A DNA stretch of 64,000 nt from Planctomycetota bacterium (GTDB lineage: Bacteria; Planctomycetota; Phycisphaerae; UBA1845; UTPLA1), in assembly GCA_003576905.1 (NCBI GenBank), contig QEVG01000001.1, forward strand, positions 246,226-310,225, in the 5' to 3' direction. The position numbers and the translations under genes were made by a program. The number at the start of each line of letters is the position of its first letter. The stretch's first letter is position 1. This document shows positions 1 to 9,040 of this stretch, in pieces. The notes below the pieces were generated by a model. That model saw nothing but the letters and a program-made list of their open reading frames with translations. It made no database searches and was not told the DNA's origin.

Positions 1-290
1 AGGTCTATTTCTCCATCGAGGGGCTGATCCACCACTTTGAAACCATCATGACCAACCGCGGCTTTGAGCCGCCGATCGGCGAGGCCTACGGGGCGAATGA
101 AACCGCGAACGGAGAGCTGGGCTTCTACCTTGCATCCGACGGGGGCAACTGTGCGTATCGTGCGCGGTGCCGCCCGCCGAGCTTCATTAACTACTCCGTG
201 TTTCCCAAGCTCGTCGTGGGCCACTGCATCAGCGACGTCGTCGCGGTGCTGGGGAGCATCAACATCATTGCAGCGGAACTGGACCGTTAA
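1..290 (+). CDS. nuoD: NADH-quinone oxidoreductase subunit D, C-terminal end (partial)
   Basis: This is the 3' end of a gene that begins before the window; the open frame starts at base 3. It encodes the end of the 49-kDa subunit of respiratory complex I, which helps form the quinone site in the peripheral arm on the cytoplasmic face of the membrane. The visible 95 residues carry the family's C-terminal signature: an E-x-x-x-GELGFYL-x-SDG block, then an R-x-R-x-PSF segment, a V-x-GH-x-x-x-DVVA-x-LGS block and the terminal acidic-DR ending. Only the last quarter is visible, so operon context upstream cannot be judged. The gene downstream is a lipoprotein and not another nuo subunit. Confidence 0.93.
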   Translation, partial: VYFSIEGLIHHFETIMTNRGFEPPIGEAYGANETANGELGFYLASDGGNCAYRARCRPPSFINYSVFPKLVVGHCISDVVAVLGSINIIAAELDR

Positions 291-349
291 TCAAGAAACG
301 CAGTCCGCCCGCCACTGATTGTGGACGAACACACATAGCAGATAGACTT

Positions 350-1168
350 ATGAACACTCATCGGCTCATGCACGTCGGCTTGGTCGTCCTCGTCGCCGCA
401 TTTGCGTCCTCCATCGGTGCGGGCTGCGGTCCGCAAGCTCCGAAGGAGATCCTCGAGGCGCCGCCGGACTACCCCGCTGTCCTCGGCGCCCGCAAGCTTT
501 ATCACACGCCACTGGCGTACATCTACGCGCGCTTCGACGCCGACGCGGGCGATGCGGATCGCTGGCTCCGTGACATGCAGAAGTACATCCGCGACAAATA
601 CGACGGCGAACTGGATAAGGGCATCGTTGTCGTAATGTCCCCGGAGGACGTCCCGCTGGCGACGACGCTGGAAGACCAGATGGCGATTGAGCGCGACCCG
701 TCGTTGATGGTAACGCGCCCGCGCAATCCAAAGAGCGTCGAAGACGTTCGAAAACGCATGCGCGAAGAGGGCATACCCGAGGCGGCCATGGTGCGCGCCA
801 GCCCGCTTCCGCTCTCGCGCGAGGAGCTGCGCAAGCTCGGTTTTGCGAATCAGTCCGCCCCGTGGGCGGTGGCCGCGCCGTCGCATGCCCTGGCCGAGCA
901 GTCCGGCGTGGAGGTCGGCATCGCCGCGCTGCGAAAGAAGCGGCCCGACATCAGCGAAGAACAAGCCCGAAGCGTCGTCCGCCGCATGGCGAGTTCTTTT
1001 GCCAAGCCGTTCGAGATGGTCCGGCCGATTCCCGTGTTCATCCTGTGGGCGCAGGGCCGGAAGGACTGGTCCGATGACCAGCGGCGCGAGGCGATCCGCG
1101 AACAGATCAAGCACCTCTATCGTTCCAACTGGATGCCTGTCCCCTCGGACGAGGAGCTTCAGTGGTAA
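350..1168 (+). CDS. Putative lipoprotein of unknown function
   Basis: A 272-residue protein that I do not recognise. The N-terminus has a short positive segment, a hydrophobic stretch (about residues 8-24) and a Cys in a GAGC context at about residue 26, consistent with a lipobox and lipid anchoring. The rest is soluble and charged, with helical, Arg/Glu-rich stretches and a conserved-looking segment near the C-terminus (PIPVFILWAQGRKDW). It starts 59 bases after nuoD and could be cotranscribed with it. Its stop is followed closely by a hairpin shared with the convergent aldolase gene. Confidence 0.75.
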   Translation: MNTHRLMHVGLVVLVAAFASSIGAGCGPQAPKEILEAPPDYPAVLGARKLYHTPLAYIYARFDADAGDADRWLRDMQKYIRDKYDGELDKGIVVVMSPEDVPLATTLEDQMAIERDPSLMVTRPRNPKSVEDVRKRMREEGIPEAAMVRASPLPLSREELRKLGFANQSAPWAVAAPSHALAEQSGVEVGIAALRKKRPDISEEQARSVVRRMASSFAKPFEMVRPIPVFILWAQGRKDWSDDQRREAIREQIKHLYRSNWMPVPSDEELQW

Positions 1169-1186
1169 CCCGCAGCGCGCTGCGGG
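1169..1186. terminator. GC-rich hairpin between convergent genes
   Basis: A perfect 18-base palindrome (CCCGCAGC/GCTGCGGG) lies immediately after the stop of the lipoprotein gene and 24 bases before the end of the convergent aldolase gene. It could act in both directions. It has no T-tract, so efficiency as an intrinsic terminator is uncertain. Confidence 0.45.
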
Positions 1187-1209
1187 CTTGCGCCCGACAA
1201 AGGGCTTCC

Positions 1210-2250
1210 TCAGGTCAGCGCGCTTCGCACCGCCGCGAGGGCCTTGTCGACGCCGTCCGGCGGGATATCAAGGTGGGTCACCCCGCGCAGTTGTGTCGGC
1301 TTCATCAGGCCGCTGAATCTCACGCCATGAGAAGCCAGTCGCCGCAGAAATTCCGCCCGCGACACGCCCGTACCGGCGATATCGAAGACGACGATGTTCG
1401 TCTCGACCGCCTTCACGTCGACCGAAACGCCTTTGATCACGGCAAGACCCTCCGCCAGCTTTCTTGCGCGAACATGATCATCGGCCAGCCGGTTGATGTT
1501 ATGCTCCAAGGCGTAGACGCCCGCGGCCGCAATGATACCCGCCTGGCGCATCGCCCCACCAAAGGTATGCTTGTACCTCCACGCCTGGGCGATGAATTCC
1601 CGGCTTCCCGCAAGCACGGCGCCCACCGGACAGCCGAGTCCTTTTGACAGGTCGATCCAGCACGAATCAAAGGGTTCGCAGAACTCCTTCGCGGACACAC
1701 CGCTGGCCACGACGGCGTTGAAGAGCCTCGCGCCGTCGAGATGCAGGAGCAATCTGTGCTTTCGGGCCATTGCGGCGACCGACTGAATCGCGGCGAGCGC
1801 CCAGACGCGTCCCCCCTTCAAGTTGTGCGTGTTTTCGACGCACACCAGGCGGGTATGCGGAAAATGCGGGTCGTCCGGCCGGATCGCGGCCTCCAGCTGC
1901 TCTGCCGTGAAGATTCCGGATTCGGTCTCGATCAGGCGCATCGCTGCCCGGCTGTGGACGGCCGGACCGCCGCCTTCGAAATGCACGGGGTGCGTTCCGG
2001 CTTCGAGGATGATCTCGTCACCAGGTCGGCAGTGCACGGCGTGGGCGATCAGATTGCACATGGTACCCGTCGGCAGGAAGAGTGCGGCTTCCTTGCCCGT
2101 CAGATGGGCGACCATTTCCTGGAGTCGATTGACCGTCGGGTCTTCGCGCTTCTGCTCGTCGCCGACCTCGGCAAGGGCCATGGCCTGTCGCATGGCGGGC
2201 GATGGGCGAGTCTGGGTGTCACTCGAAAAGTCATAGGGAAAGGCCGTCAT
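1210..2250 (-). CDS. Low-specificity L-threonine aldolase family protein
   Basis: A PLP-dependent fold-type I enzyme, 346 residues, that should cleave L-threonine or L-allo-threonine to glycine and acetaldehyde. Visible family marks are the SSDTQTRPSP start of the domain, the THP loop after the conserved EAG, the HLDGARL block with the PLP-binding Asp, and the PLP lysine (K203) in an LSKGLG motif followed by G-x-V. The frame remains open about 66 codons further upstream, but similarity to the family begins at the ATG at 2250, so I chose that start. It is transcribed alone and convergently with the lipoprotein gene. Confidence 0.88.
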   Translation of the reverse strand: MTAFPYDFSSDTQTRPSPAMRQAMALAEVGDEQKREDPTVNRLQEMVAHLTGKEAALFLPTGTMCNLIAHAVHCRPGDEIILEAGTHPVHFEGGGPAVHSRAAMRLIETESGIFTAEQLEAAIRPDDPHFPHTRLVCVENTHNLKGGRVWALAAIQSVAAMARKHRLLLHLDGARLFNAVVASGVSAKEFCEPFDSCWIDLSKGLGCPVGAVLAGSREFIAQAWRYKHTFGGAMRQAGIIAAAGVYALEHNINRLADDHVRARKLAEGLAVIKGVSVDVKAVETNIVVFDIAGTGVSRAEFLRRLASHGVRFSGLMKPTQLRGVTHLDIPPDGVDKALAAVRSALT

Positions 2251-2463
2251 TTGTTCACCATTGCCACACGGCCTGCCGAATATACGGCGCGCCGCGGGCG
2301 ATTGCCATGCGGCGGGCGCGACCGCGTTCTCTTTCATCCCTCGCGGACCGGGCAGCCGATGCTTATACTGGTTGAGAATACCGGCAGGCAGGTCATTTTT
2401 CCGGAGGGGTCGGTGCATCGTGCCCCACCCCCGCCGGCGGAGACCCAATCGGAGCGATCAGGG

Positions 2464-2640
2464 ATGAGACGCAAACGTCATCGGCGTTGGATCTTGCTGG
2501 CCGCGCTCTGTCTCGGTTCGGCCGCTCAGTTATCAACCTGCCGCAGCGATGCAGCGCTGTTCGGGCTTCGTACGGCGTTCAGTTCCATAACTCTTCCGGT
2601 CAATACGATCATCCGCCAGTTCTTCCTCGGCGGAATCTGA
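2464..2640 (+). CDS. Small exported protein, 58 residues
   Basis: A short frame with an N-terminal run of basic residues (MRRKRHRRW), a hydrophobic stretch (residues 10-22) ending near a CRS motif, and a C-terminal amphipathic tail that ends in a hydrophobic FFLGGI. It looks like a small secreted or membrane-associated peptide. It is divergent from the aldolase start and convergent with tsaB. No function can be assigned. The ATG has a weak upstream GATCAGGG element. Real coding status rests on the signal-peptide-like composition only. Confidence 0.5.
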   Translation: MRRKRHRRWILLAALCLGSAAQLSTCRSDAALFGLRTAFSSITLPVNTIIRQFFLGGI

Positions 2641-2667
2641 AGAGCGCGATCGCGGACGATCCATTTT

Positions 2668-3390
2668 CTATGCGCCGCGATCCGTCCGCTCGCGCTCGCG
2701 CCGTTCCCAGACCTCTTCGGCCTCGGGTCTTCGAAGATACAGAGGGACAAGGTCGCGCGCGGCCGTAAACTGCCCGGCCTGGGCCATCGGCCAACCCAGT
2801 TGATGCACGTTGGCGGCGGTCGGCGTCCACAGAGCGCGATCGACGACCCGCGCGCCGACGGCGGCGACCGCGTCGGGATGATACTCGACGCCCTCCCCCA
2901 TCACTGAAACCGAGCCGGACGGGTGCGAAAGAAGTTCCGCAGGACGGGTCACTCGCGGCGGTTGTTCCTCAGCGTATGCACCGCCGGAAAAGCGAAACAC
3001 TGTGCCGAAGACCTGGCCCCTCTTGGCGTCCAGGATAACAGCAAGCGGTGAGGGCGGATCGGCTAGATCCGCACAGGCACGGGCGATCACGGAAAGCGTG
3101 GGCACGGCGACGATCTTTGCCCCGCAGGCCAGGGCCAGATGGCGCGCAAACGTGACCGCGACCCGCAGGCCGGTAAAGCTGCCGGGCCCGATCGACAGGT
3201 AACACTGGCGAACGGCGGATGCCACCACGCCGGTGTCCTCCTGGATCTTTTGGAGGGCGGGCAGAAGCTCGCGTGCATGTTCGGTCTGCGTCGAAAACGG
3301 GCACTGGCCGAGCAGGTCCCCCCCCCGGGCAAGGGCGACCGAGCCCGATCGGCCCGACGTTTCGATGGCGATGATGAACGGTTCGGTCAT
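2668..3390 (-). CDS. tsaB: tRNA threonylcarbamoyladenosine biosynthesis protein TsaB
   Basis: A 240-residue member of the ASKHA-fold TsaB/YeaZ family, which partners TsaD (and TsaE) in making t6A at position 37 of ANN-decoding tRNAs in the cytoplasm. The N-terminus shows the nucleotide-binding start (IAIETSGRSGSVAL), then the HA-x-x-LLPA block and the diagnostic S-x-GPGSFTGLRVA motif at about residue 70, followed by a conserved LDAKRGQVF segment. Length matches the family. tsaD and tsaE are not in the window. The gene is divergent from the STAS gene, with 95 bases between starts. Confidence 0.93.
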   Translation of the reverse strand: MTEPFIIAIETSGRSGSVALARGGDLLGQCPFSTQTEHARELLPALQKIQEDTGVVASAVRQCYLSIGPGSFTGLRVAVTFARHLALACGAKIVAVPTLSVIARACADLADPPSPLAVILDAKRGQVFGTVFRFSGGAYAEEQPPRVTRPAELLSHPSGSVSVMGEGVEYHPDAVAAVGARVVDRALWTPTAANVHQLGWPMAQAGQFTAARDLVPLYLRRPEAEEVWERRERERTDRGA

Positions 3391-3485
3391 GCCGGGTTCG
3401 ACTCGCTCCGCGGTCCCTTCGCGGGTAGGATAGCGGGCCTGAGAGGAATGACCAAGTCACCCGGACTCCTGAGGAGCGTGTTCCC

Positions 3486-3851
3486 GTGGCCAGCTCGCAC
3501 CTGCTGATTGAAGACTACGCCGGTGTCACCGTCGTGACGTTCACTGACAGCTCGATCCTGGATGCCGCGACGATCGACCAGATCGGCAAGGACCTGTATC
3601 ACCTGACGGACGTTCAGAACAAGCAGAAGCTCGTGCTGGATTTTACGAATGTGAAGTTCCTTTCGTCGCATGCGCTGGGGGTGTTCATGACTCTTCAGCG
3701 AAAGGCCAACGCCATCAAAGGGGTCATGGTGATCGCGGCCCTGCGGAAGGAACTCATGAAGGTCTTCAGCCTGACCGGCCTCGACAAGCTGTTCAAGTTC
3801 TACCCCTCCGATACGGCGGCCCTGGAGTCTTTCGGCGTCCGGCTGTCGTAG
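3486..3851 (+). CDS. STAS-domain anti-sigma factor antagonist
   Basis: A 121-residue single-domain protein of the SpoIIAA/RsbV type. In this family the unphosphorylated form binds an anti-sigma kinase and frees its target. Seen here: an N-terminal beta strand pair (V-x-VVTF-x-DSSILD), the central LVLDFTNVKFLSSHALGVF motif with the Ser pair where family members are phosphorylated (about residues 58-59), and the C-terminal helix with L-x-x-VF-x-x-TGL. The frame opens with GTG. No partner kinase or phosphatase gene is adjacent, so the target is unknown. Confidence 0.88.
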   Translation: MASSHLLIEDYAGVTVVTFTDSSILDAATIDQIGKDLYHLTDVQNKQKLVLDFTNVKFLSSHALGVFMTLQRKANAIKGVMVIAALRKELMKVFSLTGLDKLFKFYPSDTAALESFGVRLS

Positions 3852-4001
3852 CCCGCGAATCGGCTTTTGGGGCGGTACGCTCCCCGCAAGCGCTCATGCT
3901 CAAAAAACCCTGCCGCTCTGGCCGGACGCAGCGGAAACAGCTACCATTCGCCGCGTGTTTTCATGGACGGGCTCGTCCGCCTCGCGAAAGGAGTCTGCAA
4001 T

Positions 4002-4502
4002 ATGAAGTTGACGGGTGCATTGCTTCTCTTGGCATCAATGGTAATGCTGGGTGGCACCTGCGGGACGGTGAGTCCCGTTCCCAGCATCGGCGTGACGTGC
4101 GCGAACGATCTGGACGCGTCCGCATTCGGCTTCACCCTGACCGTCCCCTCCGATTACCAGTGCATTGACGTCTATCCTCAGCCGGAGTTTCTGGTAAGCG
4201 TACGGTACCGCCAGGGCTCCAGCGGCCCGACGCTGTCCGTCGTACTCGGTCCCTCCGGATCGGTGACCTCAACGTGTGACGGCGGCGGCACCTGCACCGA
4301 CCTGCCCGCGGTCACAAGCACCGACGGCGTCGTTTTTTCAGTGACGCGAATTTCGGTGCCATCGATCGGCGCGACCAGTTACCTCGCCCTGACCACGCTG
4401 GGCAGCGGAAACGTGCTGGGCATCACCATAGCGGCCCTCGGAGATGACCCGTCCCTGCAAAACACGCTCAATCTGGTCCTCGACTCGGTCGCCGTTCCCT
4501 GA
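4002..4502 (+). CDS. Putative small lipoprotein or secreted protein
   Basis: A 166-residue protein with an N-terminal signal sequence (MKLTGALLLLASMVMLGGTC) whose last Cys may be a lipobox cysteine. The mature part is rich in Thr, Ser, Gly and short beta-strand-like stretches, with Cys residues that could form disulphides (TCANDLD, YQCID, TSTCDGGGTCTD). The start is supported by a GAAAGGAG ribosome site ending 9 bases before the ATG. The frame is open further upstream but without any signal. I recognise no family. Confidence 0.72.
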   Translation: MKLTGALLLLASMVMLGGTCGTVSPVPSIGVTCANDLDASAFGFTLTVPSDYQCIDVYPQPEFLVSVRYRQGSSGPTLSVVLGPSGSVTSTCDGGGTCTDLPAVTSTDGVVFSVTRISVPSIGATSYLALTTLGSGNVLGITIAALGDDPSLQNTLNLVLDSVAVP

Positions 4503-4577
4503 TGCGCGCGGCGACGCGGACGATCCGCAGGCGGGCGGATGGGGCAGAATCGTGCACCCCGATTGCAAGGGGACGCT

Positions 4578-5228
4578 ATGTCTGAACGCTCGTCGGCGGT
4601 TACGCTGAGACACTTCGATTACATCGCGGCGCGTACCGCCGGCGAGGACGACTTCCTCCGCCGGCTGAAGGACGAGGCCCGCGCCGCCGGGATTCCACCG
4701 ATCTGGATCGCCCCCGAACAGGCCGCGCTTATGCAGATTCTGCTTCGCGCCGCCCGGGCGCGCGAAGTTGTTGAGGTGGGCACGCTGGCGGGATATTCCG
4801 CGATCTGCATGGCCCGGGCACTACCGCCCGACGGGCGTGTTCGCACGATCGAAGTGTCGGAGAAGCACGCGGATTTTGCCGAGTCGCGGATCGCCGCTTC
4901 CGACGTGGCGGAGAGAATTGAGGTACACCGCGGCGCGGGGGCCGACGTGCTGCCAACTTTTGCGGCCAATTCGGCCGATGCCGCCTTTCTCGATGCCGAC
5001 AAGGCAAGTTATCAGCTTTACCTGCGCGAGTGTCTGCGGATTGTCCGGCCGGCGGGACTGATCATGGCCGACAACGCGTTTGCCTTCGGGCAGTTGTTTG
5101 ACGACGCCCCCACCGACCGCGAGGCGCTCGCGGTCCGCGCTTTCAACGATTACATGGCGACGGTCCGGGAGCTTCAGAGCATCATCATCCCAATCGGCGA
5201 CGGACTATGGGTCGGCGTGAAGCTCTGA
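4578..5228 (+). CDS. Class I SAM-dependent O-methyltransferase
   Basis: A 216-residue cytoplasmic enzyme of the caffeoyl-CoA/catechol O-methyltransferase type (Methyltransf_3). The SAM site shows as VVEVGTLAGYSAICMA at about residue 64, followed by the acidic TIEVSEK motif. The metal-site segment is FLDADKASY, and D-N-A-F follows where the family has its second metal ligands. The ATG at 4578 has an AAGGGGA ribosome site. The C-terminus overlaps the open frame of the following amidohydrolase region, and the two genes are probably cotranscribed. The substrate is unknown. Confidence 0.88.
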   Translation: MSERSSAVTLRHFDYIAARTAGEDDFLRRLKDEARAAGIPPIWIAPEQAALMQILLRAARAREVVEVGTLAGYSAICMARALPPDGRVRTIEVSEKHADFAESRIAASDVAERIEVHRGAGADVLPTFAANSADAAFLDADKASYQLYLRECLRIVRPAGLIMADNAFAFGQLFDDAPTDREALAVRAFNDYMATVRELQSIIIPIGDGLWVGVKL

Positions 5229-5248
5229 ACGCCGGTAACATCAGGCCG

Positions 5249-6493
5249 ATGTCCGAGCCCCGCGAAATCAAATCGTATCGGGCACGATGGATCGTCCCGA
5301 TGGACAGGCCGCCGATCGACGACGGCGTGCTGACCGTTCGCGACGGAGTCATACTCGCTTTGCAGCCCGGCGACACCGCGCGCGACCTCGCCGCCGAGGA
5401 TCTCGGCGACGTCGTGCTGATGCCGGGGTTCATCAACGCCCACACGCACCTGGAGCTTGGTTTCTGCCGGGGGCGGATACCGCCCTGCCCGCTGTGGGAC
5501 TGGTTTGACCGGTTAATCGAACTGAACCGCCGGCCCGACGCAGGCCCGCTCCGTCGGCAATCCATCATCGAGGGCGCTCGCGAATCGCTCGAAGCGGGTG
5601 TCACCTGCATCGCGGATATCTCGCGAAGCGGAGAGAACGCCGCGCTGCTGTCGGATTCGCCGATTCGAAAGACCTGTTACATCGAGCTGATCAGCGGTGC
5701 GAAGTCACCGCCGTACGATGCCCACTCGCTGGAGCACGCCCTCGCGAAGGTACGCACCCGCGCGCAGGACGACCGGCTGCGGATCGGCATTTCGCCGCAT
5801 GCCCCGTATTCCGTGACGCCGGAGGACCTTGCGGCGGCCGCCTCGCTCGCGGCCCATGATGGCTGCCCCCTGACAGTCCACGTTCTTGAGACGCAGGATG
5901 AGCGGGACTGGTTCGCGCAGGGCTCTGCGCGCCTTGACGCATATCTCGCAAAATACGGGGTCGGCGGCGGCGCGCGCAGGCCAGGCGGCTCAGCCCTGAA
6001 GCTGTTACGCACAACCGGCATTCTGCGGCACAGACCGCTTCTGGCCCATCTCAACTACGTCACCGACGACGATCTGGCGATTCTGAAGAAAAGCCGAGCG
6101 GCCATCGTCTGGTGTCCGCGCACGCACGCCTATTTCGGGCATGCGCCGCACCGGTGGCTGGACATGCTGAATGCCGGAATCCCGGTCTGTTTTGGCACAG
6201 ACAGTCTTGCCAGCGCCCCGAGTCTGTCCGCTCTGGACGAGCTCCGCTTTCTGCACGCGGCGCATCCAGGCGTCGACTCGATGACGCTGCTGGAGTGCGC
6301 AACCGCCCGGGGTGCCGAGGCCTTGGGCCTTGGTCAGCGGCTTGGCACTCTCACGCCCGGCAAATGGGCGGACTTCGTAACGATTCCGTTGCCGGAAGTT
6401 CTCGTCCGGGACGTGGGGCGCGCCGTCCTCGAGACCCAACACGGAGTCAGCGGCGTCTGGGTGAACGGTGCGAATGTTTTCACACGGCGCTGA
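5249..6493 (+). CDS. Amidohydrolase (cytosine deaminase/chlorohydrolase superfamily)
   Basis: A 414-residue metal-dependent hydrolase. It has the HxH motif (NAHTHLELG, about residue 62), a SPHAPYSV segment, the catalytic VHVLETQDE stretch, an AHLNYV His and the C-terminal metal Asp in CFGTDSLAS. This arrangement is shared by S-adenosylhomocysteine/methylthioadenosine deaminases, atrazine-type chlorohydrolases and aminodeoxyfutalosine deaminases of the menaquinone pathway. HTHLEL and GTDSLAS fit the last group well, but no other mqn gene is nearby, so the substrate stays open. It follows the methyltransferase by 20 bases, likely in one transcript. Confidence 0.85.
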   Translation: MSEPREIKSYRARWIVPMDRPPIDDGVLTVRDGVILALQPGDTARDLAAEDLGDVVLMPGFINAHTHLELGFCRGRIPPCPLWDWFDRLIELNRRPDAGPLRRQSIIEGARESLEAGVTCIADISRSGENAALLSDSPIRKTCYIELISGAKSPPYDAHSLEHALAKVRTRAQDDRLRIGISPHAPYSVTPEDLAAAASLAAHDGCPLTVHVLETQDERDWFAQGSARLDAYLAKYGVGGGARRPGGSALKLLRTTGILRHRPLLAHLNYVTDDDLAILKKSRAAIVWCPRTHAYFGHAPHRWLDMLNAGIPVCFGTDSLASAPSLSALDELRFLHAAHPGVDSMTLLECATARGAEALGLGQRLGTLTPGKWADFVTIPLPEVLVRDVGRAVLETQHGVSGVWVNGANVFTRR

Positions 6494-6855
6494 TGCCGGC
6501 CCGGATTGCGCAAACGCTCGCGCTCTCAAGCATTAGAGTCCTCAGCCCCAACTCGACAGATAAGATTGGAATGTGCATAACTCAAGACGGGATGCGCCCG
6601 ACGGCGCCAGAACCGGACCGAAATGAGTGCCCATAAAAACGCCCGCGCGACCCAAATGTCTTGTTTTTGCGGACCCGATTCTGATAGACTGGCATTCCCG
6701 GCCAGGCGTTCCGGTATCAACGCGGTTCCCCCCAGCCGCGCCCGGACCCTGGCCCTTTTTCTAGACTCATCTCCGCATCGCAACTTGCCAAGTCCCGCGC
6801 GATGGATTATTGCTTGGGCTTCAATCCGATAACCCGCTGACGAGGAGCGTTAACC
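6494..6855. other. Intergenic stretch without a recognised gene
   Basis: About 360 bases between the amidohydrolase and the DUF1844 gene. I see no coding frame with family character and no clear RNA fold. A TTGTTT...GATAGA pair (6661-6688, 16-base spacer) is a weak candidate promoter for the DUF1844 gene, which also has a GAGGAG ribosome site at 6842-6847. Confidence 0.4.
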
Positions 6856-7242
6856 ATGGCGGACGAAGGGAAAAAACTCCAGATAGATGACGACTGGAAA
6901 AGCCAGGCGCAGGCGGAGAAGGAGCGCCTCGCAGAACAGGTTGAGCAGTCCGGCCCGCGCGATCTGCCCGCCGCCGATTTTGTGGGACTCATTCAGATAA
7001 TCGCCATGCAGGCGGTCGTGGGGCTCGGGGGCTTTGCCGGGCCGGGCGGGCAGGAAATCCCGGCGAATCTCGAACTTGCCAAACACCACATTGACATGCT
7101 CGACGTTCTCGACAAGAAGACCCAGGGCAACCTGACACCCGAGGAAAAGCGCCTGCTCGATACGACCTTACACCAGCTTCGCATGGCGTACGTCGAGACC
7201 GTCCGCGGGGCCGCTCCGACGCCCGGCGCCAGCCCCATCTGA
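6856..7242 (+). CDS. DUF1844 domain-containing protein
   Basis: A 128-residue soluble protein of a family common in planctomycetes, verrucomicrobia and deltaproteobacteria; its function is unknown. The N-terminal 40 residues are charged and probably helical. The core is F-x-x-LI-x-x-IAMQA-x-VGLG, then a GQE-x-x-x-NLELAKH-x-ID-x-LD-x-L-x-x-KT-x-GNL block and the L-x-x-LR-x-x-Y/F-x-x ending that defines the family. The C-terminal tail is short, Pro/Ala-rich and likely disordered. It stands alone, convergent with the carboxypeptidase gene, whose stop is 28 bases downstream. Confidence 0.87.
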   Translation: MADEGKKLQIDDDWKSQAQAEKERLAEQVEQSGPRDLPAADFVGLIQIIAMQAVVGLGGFAGPGGQEIPANLELAKHHIDMLDVLDKKTQGNLTPEEKRLLDTTLHQLRMAYVETVRGAAPTPGASPI

Positions 7243-7270
7243 CCGTGCCCCGCCGCCCTTGGGCAAACCC

Positions 7271-8830
7271 TCACCGAGTCTGGGCGGTGGACTCGATCGG
7301 CCAGTTCACAAGGAGTTCACAGGCCTGATCCTGGATCTGGGCCAGCGGGCGCGTTTTGCCGGTGCCGTTGTAGAAGAAGGCAAACGCAAGCCACTGGCCC
7401 GACTTCGTCTGTACATAGCCCGCCAACGTGCGAACACCGTTGATGTAGCCCGTCTTGGCAAAAACACGGTCCCGCGTCTCCGGCCCGCGCAGGCGCTTTC
7501 GAAGCGTGCCGTCGCGGCCGGGCCGGGCAAGGCTGCTGCGAAGCTGATCGAAGCGCCCTCCCGGAGCTTTATACATGTAAGCCAGAACCTGGGTCGCCGC
7601 CCGGGCACTCAGCCGGTTCTTTCGCGACAGGCCGCTGCCGTCGTCGATGACGAACTGGCCCTCCGGCACGCCGGCTTCCAGGAGGAATCGCTTCAGTGCC
7701 GCGCGGCCCGTCTCCCACGATCCGACGCCGCTTTCCTGGCTGCCGAGCAGCTTGATCAGCCCTTCGGCCATCATTCCCAGGCTGTCCTGCCCGGCGCGCC
7801 GCGCCGCGTCGTAGAGCGGGGCCTGGTGAAAGGCGACGCCGTGGCCGCCCGCCGGAACGCGATCCGGTCCCAGGGCGAGCTTTTCTCGCACGACTTTGCC
7901 CTGCACGCGAATCCCCTTCGCCGCGAGCACGGTCTTGAAGACGTAGCCGAAGTACATGCCCGGATCGCGGATCGTCACAGGACCGAGCGTATCGGCCCGC
8001 GTGATGGAACCGGCGACGACGAGTGTGTCGCTGTCGCGTCTGCGGGTAAGGCCCGGTGCGTGCTTCCTGCCCGACTTGAGGCGGTTTTCCAGCTTGAGCA
8101 GGCTGGTGCCCGGCATGAGCGTCGCGATGGCCGCAGCGCCCGACTTGCCGGGCTTGACCTGAACGCTGACACAGTTGGCGTTGAAATTCAACCCGCCGAT
8201 GGGCGCCTCGTACCAGGCCTGGAACTGGTCCGCCGGCCAATTGGGGTGCACGAATCGGTCGTCAAAGATGCTGTCGTCGATGACAATGTTTCCCGAGACC
8301 TGCCTGACGCCGGCCGCGGCGAGCTTTTCGGCCCAGATATGGAAGACGGCCGTAATCGAATCGCCTCGCGCCTGGAAGAGCTTTTCATCGCCGAAGGTCG
8401 GATCGCCGCATCCGACGACGACCAGGTCGCGCTCGCGGATGGCCAGCATCGTCTTGTACTGGTAGTCCTTGCCGAAGCGATCAAGTGCCGCGGCGATGAC
8501 CACGAGTTTCATGTTGCTGGCCGGGATGAGCGGCTGTTCCGCATCGTGTTCGTACAGGACCTGACCGGTGGAGAGATTTACCACGCGCGCTCCGAGCTTT
8601 GCCTTCGGGTCGCGGTGACCGGTGAGGATGCGGTCCAACTCTTTGCGGTAGTCGTTAACAGCGGGGCTTCCGCCGAGCGCCCCTTGTGAATTGATTAGGG
8701 CGGCCAGAGCAAAGACGAGAGCGGATAGTAGCCCGCCGCGGTAAGTTCGCCGACTTTCAGTGTACGTCCGATTATTCACCTGCTGGGCCTCCGTGCATTT
8801 CGATATTACGGTCCTTCGCGGCGGGAACAA
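7271..8830 (-). CDS. dacB: D-alanyl-D-alanine carboxypeptidase/endopeptidase, PBP4 type (S13)
   Basis: A 519-residue periplasmic penicillin-binding protein that trims peptidoglycan stem peptides. The hydrophobic segment at about residues 33-53 is a signal sequence. The three serine-acylase motifs are visible: S-x-x-K in PASNMK (S105, K108), S-x-N-like in DDGSGLSRKNRL, and KTG in AKTGYINGVRTLAG near the C-terminus. The DD segment (IVIDDSIFDDRFVHPNWP) typical of S13 enzymes is also present. The 30 residues before the signal sequence suggest the true start could be internal. This shows a peptidoglycan-making cell, consistent with current knowledge of planctomycetes. Confidence 0.9.
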   Translation of the reverse strand: MFPPRRTVISKCTEAQQVNNRTYTESRRTYRGGLLSALVFALAALINSQGALGGSPAVNDYRKELDRILTGHRDPKAKLGARVVNLSTGQVLYEHDAEQPLIPASNMKLVVIAAALDRFGKDYQYKTMLAIRERDLVVVGCGDPTFGDEKLFQARGDSITAVFHIWAEKLAAAGVRQVSGNIVIDDSIFDDRFVHPNWPADQFQAWYEAPIGGLNFNANCVSVQVKPGKSGAAAIATLMPGTSLLKLENRLKSGRKHAPGLTRRRDSDTLVVAGSITRADTLGPVTIRDPGMYFGYVFKTVLAAKGIRVQGKVVREKLALGPDRVPAGGHGVAFHQAPLYDAARRAGQDSLGMMAEGLIKLLGSQESGVGSWETGRAALKRFLLEAGVPEGQFVIDDGSGLSRKNRLSARAATQVLAYMYKAPGGRFDQLRSSLARPGRDGTLRKRLRGPETRDRVFAKTGYINGVRTLAGYVQTKSGQWLAFAFFYNGTGKTRPLAQIQDQACELLVNWPIESTAQTR

Positions 8831-9040
8831 GCTTTGACTTGAATTCTACCCACCCATAGACTCACTTGGGGAGAGATCGATGCCGGTGCGAGGGGAGTTC
8901 CGTCACCTCCTCAGCACCCTTTCCGTGGCCTCGGTCCGAAGAGCGTAACCCATCCGGACAACTGCCGGTCGTGCCGACTCCGCGAAGTCCGTGGGTTTTC
9001 GACACCGTCCAACAACGACTTTCGGTGGCAGGTATCCGAC

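Noticed and set aside
7259..8689. Long plus-strand frame opposite the carboxypeptidase gene
   Set aside because: The minus-strand frame carries all three S13 motifs; the plus frame is composition-driven.
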